Under the pieces are notes generated by a model. The model searched no databases. It was not told where the DNA came from and saw only the letters and a list, made by a program, of their open reading frames with translations. 12,318 bases of DNA from Planctomycetaceae bacterium (GTDB lineage: Bacteria > Planctomycetota > Planctomycetia > Pirellulales > Pirellulaceae): positions 1 to 12,318 of the forward strand of contig SXHS01000357.1 in the NCBI GenBank assembly GCA_005773145.1. The letters run 5' to 3'. Of this stretch, positions 6,786 through 12,318 are shown in pieces. Made by a program: the position numbers and the translations under genes. Position 1 is the stretch's first letter; the number at the start of each line of letters is the position of its first letter.

Positions 6786-8456
6786 CTACATTCGATGCAC
6801 GAACTCCGCAGAATTGAGTAGCGACCACAAGAGATCCTCGAAGGCCTCGTCGCGCCGGCCCACTCGCTTGATGTAGCGGAGGCACGTGCGCAGCTCCTCC
6901 TGCGATGGTTCGCGAGCGAAACAGCGCAAGTAGAGTTCCAACACCAGATCCTCGTTATCGGGGATCTCACGTAATAACTTGCCAAGGCCGTCGGCGCGAC
7001 GGGCCGAGGTCGCTAGATCCAAGACTGGCGAGTTCATCATCACGAGCGCTTGCGGGATCGAACCGACCACCTCGTCTCGCGGATCACTTGGGTCGAATCC
7101 AAATACTTCCGTGAATTGGTAGCGTGGGCTGCGCCGGATCGCGCGTGGGCCGCCCGTGGCAACCATGGGTTCCGGTATGGATATCCCCAGCGCGGCGGTG
7201 AGTGTGTCGAAGAGCTGGTCCGCACGTAACCGTTGGGGCGTGTTCGCCATAAAGACTGGTGCGTCGGGCGCCCCACGCGGCCGGCTTTCCCGCTGATAGG
7301 CCTCGGTGGCCATGATCATCTGAAACAGCCCTTTGACATCGTAGCCGCTCGCGATAAACGCCTGCGTCAGATACTCCAAGGTTGCTGGTGACGATGCGTG
7401 GCGATCGGGCCCCACATCATCAACCGGCTCATAGAACCCCTCGCCCAGTAATTCCGACCAGATTCGATTCACAAACGCCGTGGCGAACCAGGGATTCTCA
7501 GCAGCCGTTGCCCATTTCGCCAACTGTGCGCGACGCTGGATGTCCGAGGTGCCATAGTCGAGTTTCTCACCACTGAGGAAAAAGACCGGCTGCACGCGCG
7601 TTCCCGGCGCCTGGGGATCCTGGAGATCTGGCATGGTGTGTTCCAACGTGCCCCGGCGACGCGAATCGTTGTCTTTACGGACAAAACGCCGGGGAGCGTC
7701 GTCGGAGATCACGAGAAATGACCGGCCCATGGCCTCTCGGTCCGGTCGCAAAGCGACGCGCGGAAAGAAGGCTGCTAATTCGTGAAATTGCTGTCGCTTC
7801 CAACGATCGGTCGGATGATCGTGGCACTGGGCACATTGAATCTGCACTCCCAAAAAGATGCGCGAGATCTCGGCTGCCGTTTCTTCCGGTTTACCTTGCT
7901 GCGCCATGATGATGGCGGTCTCGCCGTTTTCTGTGACCTTGCCGGTGGCGGTGATGAACTCCCTCGCGATGGTATCCCAAGGTCGATTCGCGTTGAATCG
8001 GTGCGACAGATGATCGGTCAGCGATGGGGCCACGAGTAGGGCCCGCTCTTCACTGCGCCGAGCCAGTATGACATCGCGCCAGTAGTGGGCCCAGTTGCGG
8101 CCAAAGCGAGCGTCGGCCAGCAACTTTTCGGTGATGCGCGACCGCTTGCTCGCGTCTCGATCGAGGGCGAATGACGCAATCTCGCCCGGAGTCGGAGGCT
8201 GGCCCACGAGATCCAAATGGACGCGGCGCAGAAAGGTGGCGTCATCCACACGCGGAGCGGGACTGGGCCCATCGGCTAAGAGTTGATCCAACCGAGCGGC
8301 GGCCTCGAGCGGCGAGACGGTGCGACCTTCGGCTCCTAGGCTGGTGATCGGGGGCCAAGGTGTCAGACCCATCGCATGCAGCACGGCCGCACTGGCGATC
8401 ACTGCGAGGTGGACCGCTCGACTCGCGTCATACCGATTCGCTGGTTGGTTGGTCAC
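6786..8456 (-). CDS. DUF1549/DUF1553 domain protein with a CxxCH motif
   Basis: This is a planctomycete-type DUF1549 (PSCyt2) plus DUF1553 (PSD1) protein of unknown biochemical function. The 556-residue product has a hydrophobic N-terminal stretch (about residues 14-30) that may be a Sec signal or anchor. DUF1549 covers about 52-260 and includes FLRRVHLDLVGQPPTPGEI (75-93) and CAQCHDHP (208-215), a CxxCH motif that could bind haem c, although in this family haem binding is unproven. DUF1553 covers about 310-550, with NPWFATAFVNRIWSELLG, LRADQLFDTLTAALG and NSPVLDLA. Many relatives have 800 or more residues with an extra N-terminal cytochrome-like domain, absent here. The start is GTG at 8454-8456, supported by GGGGGAG seven bases upstream. 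DUF1501 follows after 50 bp, so the two are probably one operon. The leader carries an inverted-repeat element. Confidence 0.93.
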   Translation of the reverse strand: MTNQPANRYDASRAVHLAVIASAAVLHAMGLTPWPPITSLGAEGRTVSPLEAAARLDQLLADGPSPAPRVDDATFLRRVHLDLVGQPPTPGEIASFALDRDASKRSRITEKLLADARFGRNWAHYWRDVILARRSEERALLVAPSLTDHLSHRFNANRPWDTIAREFITATGKVTENGETAIIMAQQGKPEETAAEISRIFLGVQIQCAQCHDHPTDRWKRQQFHELAAFFPRVALRPDREAMGRSFLVISDDAPRRFVRKDNDSRRRGTLEHTMPDLQDPQAPGTRVQPVFFLSGEKLDYGTSDIQRRAQLAKWATAAENPWFATAFVNRIWSELLGEGFYEPVDDVGPDRHASSPATLEYLTQAFIASGYDVKGLFQMIMATEAYQRESRPRGAPDAPVFMANTPQRLRADQLFDTLTAALGISIPEPMVATGGPRAIRRSPRYQFTEVFGFDPSDPRDEVVGSIPQALVMMNSPVLDLATSARRADGLGKLLREIPDNEDLVLELYLRCFAREPSQEELRTCLRYIKRVGRRDEAFEDLLWSLLNSAEFVHRM

Positions 8457-8463
8457 GTTTCAT

Positions 8464-8470
8464 CTCCCCC
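8464..8470 (-). promoter_or_regulatory. Shine-Dalgarno fixing the GTG start of the DUF1553 gene
   Basis: GGGGGAG on the minus strand is seven bases from the GTG at 8454-8456. The intervening ATGAAAC contains an ATG in another frame. The inverted-repeat element at 8471-8595 begins at the very next base, so an RNA hairpin formed by it would sit directly beside this site. Confidence 0.75.
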
Positions 8471-8595
8471 AGTGGCACAGGCTTCCAGCCTGTGGGGAAA
8501 CCCAGTGACTTCCAGCCCACTGAACGGCCGCCTTTGTCTTAAGTCTGCAGGTGCTCATAGATCGCGGACACCACAGGCTGGAAGCCTATGCCACT
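8471..8595. repeat. Nested inverted-repeat element with 25-bp arms
   Basis: The arms 8471-8495 and 8571-8595 are inverted copies matching at 24 of 25 positions, separated by 75 bases. Each arm is itself a hairpin: CACAGGCT-TCC-AGCCTGTG at 8476-8494 in the left arm, and the near-identical complement in the right. Between them, 8503-8522 looks like a decayed copy (CAGTG, then TTCCAGCC, then CACTG). There is no coding capacity and no clear target-site duplication at the edges. This fits a miniature or REP/BIME-like dispersed element; I remember translated versions (GTGFQPV-type peptides) as common spurious protein ends in planctomycetes. Its left edge touches the Shine-Dalgarno of the DUF1553 gene. 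Confidence 0.75.
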
Positions 8596-8645
8596 CTAAG
8601 ATACAACACCGTTGCGGCGCCGGGGTTTCGTCAGCTGGCCGGCCA

Positions 8646-8678
8646 AGTGGCACAGGCTGGCGGCCTGCCTCTGCCACT
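8646..8678. repeat. Third, diverged copy of the same palindrome family
   Basis: AGTGGCA at 8646-8652 pairs with TGCCACT at 8672-8678. Inside, CAGGC (8653-8657) pairs with GCCTG (8663-8667). The first twelve bases, AGTGGCACAGGC, are identical to the start of the left arm at 8471. It is one self-contained palindrome of about 33 bp, 50 bp away from the larger element. Confidence 0.6.
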
Positions 8679-8935
8679 CTGCGGGCAATGGGCCTGTGGA
8701 GGCAATGAGGCAACCTGCCTGCGCCGATTGATGCGTTTTGGCTGCACGCACTCTCCGGTCTCCGGCCGAGGGGGGCTGAGTGGTCAGCCGTTTCTCGGCT
8801 GTAAGTCTCATTCTGAAAACGGTTTACGTGCGTTAACCGGACGGCCGGGGCCGGGAAGCTCGGCCTGGCATCGAAGTTGCCCCTTTGGTGTGGGATGCCG
8901 GAATCGTGAGGTCCCCTCCGGCTTAAGGAATCCGC

Positions 8936-10111
8936 ATGGTTCATGTCCGCGAGATTCGTGATCGTGCAGAATTGCACGCGATCCGCTCCGACTGGTCGCA
9001 TCTGTTATCACGGACTCGCGGTGCGTCCTTCTTTCACACGTGGGAGTGGTTTGAGGCCTATTGGCGGCATTTTGGCGATGACATCACGCGGCAATCGCTG
9101 CGTGTGATGGTCGTGGAACGTACTTCGGGCGATCGATCCGAAGTGGTGGGGTTGCTTCCGCTGACGGTGATGCGCGAGTCGACGCGAGTGGGCACGGTGC
9201 GGGTGTTGACCTATCCGTTGCACGATTGGGGCACCTTCTATGGGCCGTTGGGGGCCGATCCGGCTGCGACCATTTCCGTGGTGCTGGCGCACGTACGTCG
9301 ACAGCCGCGTGACTGGGACATGCTGGATCTGCGCTGGGTGGATCGTGACGGAACGGATGGCGGAGCAACCAGCGAGGCGCTCGCGCGATCCGGATGGCGG
9401 GCATCGACGGCGGTTTGGAAAACAACCGCTTGGGTGGACACCCGTGGCGACTGGGGGGCATATCTGGCAGACCGTTCCGAGAAATTTCGCGGCAATGTCA
9501 AACGATTGCGGCGTCGCCTGTCGGAGCGAGGGCCGATGCGCCATGTGCGTTATCGGCCCAGTGGCGTTACTCACGGTGATAACGACCCGCGTTGGGATCT
9601 GTTCGACGCGTGTGTGGAATTGGCCGAACAGAGTTGGCAGCATGATGCGGGAACGGGGACGACACTGTCGACGACGAGTATCGAGCCATTCCTACGCGAG
9701 TTGCACGCGGCCGCAGTTGAACTCGGCGCGTTGGACTTGAACCTGCTGATGCTGGACGATCGCCCCGTGGCCTATTGTTACAATTATTTGTGGGATGGCC
9801 GGATCACGGGAGTTCGATCCGGTTACGATCGAGGTCAAGCTCATTTGTCGGCTGGAGCTGTCTTGATGGGACTCCAGATTGAAGACAGTTTCGCACGCGG
9901 CGATCGGGGCATCGACCTTGGGCCGGGGTATTGGGAGATTAAGCGGTCCTGGGCGACGCATCGATGGGAGTCGTATCGGCACACGTTTTACTCGTGGTGT
10001 GCTCCGCGGGCACAGGCGTTGCGGGTCAAGCATTGGCTGAATCGACTACGGCACATCGCAGGCGATGCAGCGGAGTCGAGGGAGACCTGTGCCAAACACA
10101 GTACGGGCTGA
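8936..10111 (+). CDS. GNAT-fold acyltransferase-like protein, CelD/BcsL type (Acetyltransf_6)
   Basis: The 391-residue product resembles the CelD/BcsL group of GNAT-fold proteins (Pfam Acetyltransf_6), presumed acyl- or aminoacyl-type transferases often found with exopolysaccharide genes. Visible family blocks are ASFFHTWEWFEAYWRHFG (30-47), SEKFRGNVKRLRRRL (181-195), LDLNLLMLDDRPVAYCYNY (266-284) and IDLGPGYWEIKRSWATHRWE (326-345). Residues about 185-345 form the acetyltransferase-like core, and the N-terminal half is probably a second, degenerate GNAT-like fold. There is no signal peptide or membrane helix, so it is cytoplasmic. The ATG at 8936 has AAGGAA at 8925-8930, five bases upstream. 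No polysaccharide gene lies beside it in this window; pyc follows after 127 bp on the same strand. The substrate is unknown. The fold assignment is firm, the activity is not. Confidence 0.85.
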   Translation: MVHVREIRDRAELHAIRSDWSHLLSRTRGASFFHTWEWFEAYWRHFGDDITRQSLRVMVVERTSGDRSEVVGLLPLTVMRESTRVGTVRVLTYPLHDWGTFYGPLGADPAATISVVLAHVRRQPRDWDMLDLRWVDRDGTDGGATSEALARSGWRASTAVWKTTAWVDTRGDWGAYLADRSEKFRGNVKRLRRRLSERGPMRHVRYRPSGVTHGDNDPRWDLFDACVELAEQSWQHDAGTGTTLSTTSIEPFLRELHAAAVELGALDLNLLMLDDRPVAYCYNYLWDGRITGVRSGYDRGQAHLSAGAVLMGLQIEDSFARGDRGIDLGPGYWEIKRSWATHRWESYRHTFYSWCAPRAQALRVKHWLNRLRHIAGDAAESRETCAKHSTG

Positions 10112-10153
10112 GTACTGCAGGTCCACCCGATAGATCATCTGCTCCCTGTAAGC

Positions 10154-10159
10154 TACAAT
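10154..10159 (+). promoter_or_regulatory. Candidate -10 box upstream of pyc
   Basis: TACAAT, within AAGCTACAAT, matches five of six bases of the -10 consensus. It lies about 80 bases before the pyc start in the otherwise GC-rich gap after the GNAT-like gene. No good -35 hexamer lies 16-18 bases upstream, so this is tentative. If real, pyc has its own promoter rather than relying on the upstream gene. Confidence 0.3.
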
Positions 10160-10238
10160 CCGGCTTTTCGGGGTCCGTCGCGTGTACTCCCAGTCGAGTG
10201 CCCGTGGTCCCTTGGTTGTGCGGATGCGGATCGGGAAA

Positions 10239-12318
10239 ATGCCTGCGAAATTACGCTTGTTGGTTGCCAATCGTGGCGAGATCGCCATTCGAGTGTTTCG
10301 GACGGCGCACGAATTGGGGATGCGCACGATCGCCATTTTTGCGCATGAGGATCGGTACGCGTTGCATCGCTTCAAGGCGGATGAAGCGTATTTGATCGGC
10401 CAACCGGGGCATCCGATCCGCTCGTATCTGGACACCGCCGGCATCATCGCAATCGCCCGCCAACGTCAGGCCGATGCCATCCACCCGGGTTATGGTTTCC
10501 TGTCGGAGAATCCCGATTTTGCCAAGGCGTGTCGGGCGGCCGGATTGACATTCGTGGGGCCGCGGGTGGAAACCCTGCATCAATTGGGGGACAAGACGAG
10601 CGCGCGGACAATCGCCCAACAAGCGGGGGTGCCGGTTTTGGGGGGGAGCGCCAAAGCGGTCCGGGATACGGCGGAGGCCGAGCGTGTGGCCAAGCAGTTG
10701 GGCTATCCGGTGATTCTCAAGGCGGCACATGGCGGCGGCGGGCGTGGCATGCGCATCGTGCGGGGAGCCCGCGACATGGCGGAATCCTTGGAGCAGGCCC
10801 AACGGGAATCGATGGCTGCCTTTGGCAGCGACGATGTCTTCGTGGAGAAATTGATCCAACGTGCTCGACATATCGAAGTGCAGCTCTTAGGCGATAGTCG
10901 TGGCAACCTGATTCACTTGTACGAGCGTGATTGCTCCGTTCAGCGTCGGCACCAGAAGGTTGTGGAAATCGCGCCGGCCCCTTCGTTGGACCCGCAAGTG
11001 CGTGAGGCGTTATGCCAGGCGGCCTTGGCCATTGGACGGGCCGTGAAGTATGAAAACGCCGGTACCGTCGAGTTCTTGGTGGATGCCGACACAAACCAGT
11101 TCTACTTTATTGAGGTCAATCCGCGGATTCAGGTGGAGCACACGGTCACCGAGGCGGTCACGGGAATCGATATTGTCAAGTCACAGATCTTGATTGCCTG
11201 TGGTGCGACACTCGACGGCCCGGAATTGGGATTGCCGCCACAAGAGGAGGTGCGCACGCACGGATTTGCCGTGCAATGCCGAGTGACCACGGAAGATGCC
11301 TCCAATGAATTTCGTCCGGATTATGGACGCATAGCCCACTATCGATCGGCCGGCGGCATGGGCATACGCTTGGACGCCGGCACTGCATTCTCTGGGGCCA
11401 TGGTCGTCCCCTACTACGATTCCCTATTGGTCAAGGTGACGGCATGGGCGAGGTCCTTCGGGGATGCCACGCGACGTATGGAGCGATGCTTGCAGGAATT
11501 TCGCATCCGGGGCGTGAAGACCAATATTCCTTTCTTGATTAAGCTGGCCACCCATCCCACCTTCGTCGATGGGGAATGCACAACGACATTTATTGACGAG
11601 ACGCCCGAGTTATTTGATTTTCCCGTACGGCGCGATCGGGCCACCAAATTGCTCAAATACCTCGCCGACGTCACGGTCAACGGCAATCCGTTGGTCAAAG
11701 ATCGTCCACGTTCTCAACGTCGCACGCCGGCGATCGTGCCGGCGATCGACGCGCGGAGCACGCCGCCGGCCGGATATCGGCAGAAATTTCTGCAACTCGG
11801 CGCGGAGAAATTCTGTCAATGGATTCTGACGCATCGTCCCCTCTTGTTGACGGATACCACGTTCCGAGACGCCCATCAATCATTGTTGGCCACACGCTAT
11901 CGTACCCACGATATGCTGCTGATCGCCGACGCGTACGCCCGCATGTGCTCGGGACTGTTTTCTCTGGAGATGTGGGGGGGAGCCACCTTTGACACGTCGC
12001 TGCGATTCTTGCATGAGTGTCCCTGGCAGCGTCTGGCCAAGATACGCGAACGCATCCCGAATATCATGCTGCAGATGCTGCTGCGCTCGTCGAACGCCGT
12101 TGGCTATACGAATTATCCCGACAATATCGTGCAGGCGTTTGTGCAAGAGGCAGCCGCCGCGGGTATCGACATCTTCCGTATCTTCGACGCCCTGAATTGG
12201 ACACCGAACATGAAGGTGGCCATGGAGGCGGTGCAGGAATCCGGCGCGCTGTGCGAGGCCGCCATCTGCTACACGGGCGATATCCTCGATCCCAAGGCCA
12301 CCAAGTACACGTTGCAGT
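10239..12318 (+). CDS. pyc: Pyruvate carboxylase, N-terminal 693 residues (truncated by window end)
   Basis: Pyruvate carboxylase makes oxaloacetate from pyruvate and bicarbonate using ATP and biotin, an anaplerotic step feeding the TCA cycle and gluconeogenesis. The biotin carboxylase part covers about residues 1-450: LLVANRGEIAIRVFRT near the start, HPGYGFLSENPDFA, the ATP-grasp glycine loop KAAHGGGGRGMR (GGGG at 165-168), ERDCSVQRRHQK (229-240) and EVNPRIQVEHTVTE (292-305). The carboxyltransferase part begins near 535 with LLLTDTTFRDAHQSLLATR (D539 is the likely metal ligand), then SLEMWGGATFDTSLRFL and CYTGDILDP. CYTGDILDP and the fused BC-CT layout separate it from acetyl-CoA and propionyl-CoA carboxylases. 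The rest of the CT domain and the biotin carrier lie beyond the window; full proteins have about 1150 residues. The start is uncertain: an in-frame ATG at 10224 adds five residues and no Shine-Dalgarno is strong, with GGGA at 10233-10236 the best. Confidence 0.96.
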   Translation, partial: MPAKLRLLVANRGEIAIRVFRTAHELGMRTIAIFAHEDRYALHRFKADEAYLIGQPGHPIRSYLDTAGIIAIARQRQADAIHPGYGFLSENPDFAKACRAAGLTFVGPRVETLHQLGDKTSARTIAQQAGVPVLGGSAKAVRDTAEAERVAKQLGYPVILKAAHGGGGRGMRIVRGARDMAESLEQAQRESMAAFGSDDVFVEKLIQRARHIEVQLLGDSRGNLIHLYERDCSVQRRHQKVVEIAPAPSLDPQVREALCQAALAIGRAVKYENAGTVEFLVDADTNQFYFIEVNPRIQVEHTVTEAVTGIDIVKSQILIACGATLDGPELGLPPQEEVRTHGFAVQCRVTTEDASNEFRPDYGRIAHYRSAGGMGIRLDAGTAFSGAMVVPYYDSLLVKVTAWARSFGDATRRMERCLQEFRIRGVKTNIPFLIKLATHPTFVDGECTTTFIDETPELFDFPVRRDRATKLLKYLADVTVNGNPLVKDRPRSQRRTPAIVPAIDARSTPPAGYRQKFLQLGAEKFCQWILTHRPLLLTDTTFRDAHQSLLATRYRTHDMLLIADAYARMCSGLFSLEMWGGATFDTSLRFLHECPWQRLAKIRERIPNIMLQMLLRSSNAVGYTNYPDNIVQAFVQEAAAAGIDIFRIFDALNWTPNMKVAMEAVQESGALCEAAICYTGDILDPKATKYTLQ

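Larger units (their letters stand above)
8457..8935. other. Gene-free divergent intergenic region rich in palindromes
   Basis: These 479 bases lie between two divergent transcription units, DUF1553-DUF1501 leftward and GNAT-like/pyc rightward, so both promoters should be here. I could not identify a convincing -35/-10 pair for either. An open frame at 8551-8961 on the plus strand runs through the repeats, has no recognisable family and overlaps the next gene, so I treat it as noncoding. The region holds a nested inverted-repeat element (8471-8595), a third related palindrome (8646-8678) and short overlapping hairpins at 8774-8801. Confidence 0.7.

Noticed and set aside
6736..6885. N-terminal extension of the DUF1501 frame by 50 residues
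   Set aside because: It overlaps the end of the DUF1553 gene by 100 bases, lacks family or export features, and the internal ATG at 6735 has an excellent Shine-Dalgarno and a Tat signal soon after.
8551..8961. 136-codon open frame on the plus strand across the intergenic repeats
   Set aside because: It is built partly of repeat sequence, has no recognisable domain, and runs into the GNAT-like gene. Such frames are typical translation artefacts of dispersed palindromes.
10099..10117. CAGTAC/GTACTG inverted repeat around the stop codon of the GNAT-like gene, as a terminator
   Set aside because: The stem is only six base pairs, half of it lies inside the coding sequence, and no T-run follows.
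10182..10238. Upstream in-frame starts for pyc (GTG at 10182, ATG at 10224)
   Set aside because: The added residues are not part of the conserved N-terminus, and neither start has a ribosome binding site. The ATG at 10224 cannot be fully excluded.

Overview
The window looks like a chromosomal segment of a Planctomycetota bacterium, GC-rich, probably Pirellulales-like (the order is a guess). Three things point there: a DUF1549/DUF1553 gene paired with a Tat-signal DUF1501 gene, a ribosomal protein L17 enlarged by insertions, and an intergenic repeat whose spurious translation (GTGFQPV-type peptides) I remember from planctomycete genomes. No tRNA, rRNA, CRISPR array, insertion sequence or phage gene was seen.

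Layout. (1) 68-2275, plus strand: rpoA, rplQ and a small HELWH putative zinc metallopeptidase, with gaps of 19 and 14 bp, probably one transcript at the 3' end of the ribosomal-protein/RNA-polymerase cluster. (2) 2272-5067, minus strand: a divergent YchF/OLA1-like P-loop ATPase with a TGS domain, followed by an MFS transporter carrying an unusual extracytoplasmic insertion of about 130 residues. The transporter's stop codon overlaps that of the metallopeptidase tail to tail. (3) 5068-5433: gene-free, with a perfect 15-bp GC-rich hairpin. (4) 5434-8456, minus strand: a two-gene unit, DUF1549/DUF1553 then DUF1501, both with good Shine-Dalgarno sequences; their products are probably exported. (5) 8457-8935: gene-free, holding a nested inverted-repeat element that abuts the Shine-Dalgarno of the DUF1553 gene, plus a third related palindrome. 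(6) 8936-12318, plus strand: a CelD/BcsL-type GNAT-fold protein, then the first 693 codons of pyruvate carboxylase, cut by the window end.

How the genes work together. rpoA and rplQ serve transcription and translation. The metallopeptidase may be co-expressed with them, but no functional link is shown. The DUF1553/DUF1501 pair is a standard planctomycete module of unknown biochemical role. Pyruvate carboxylase supplies oxaloacetate. I do not see a complete new multi-gene system. The observations most worth following up are the YchF paralogue that appears to lack the family's catalytic histidine, the MFS insertion, the metallopeptidase behind rplQ, and the repeat element fused to a translation start.
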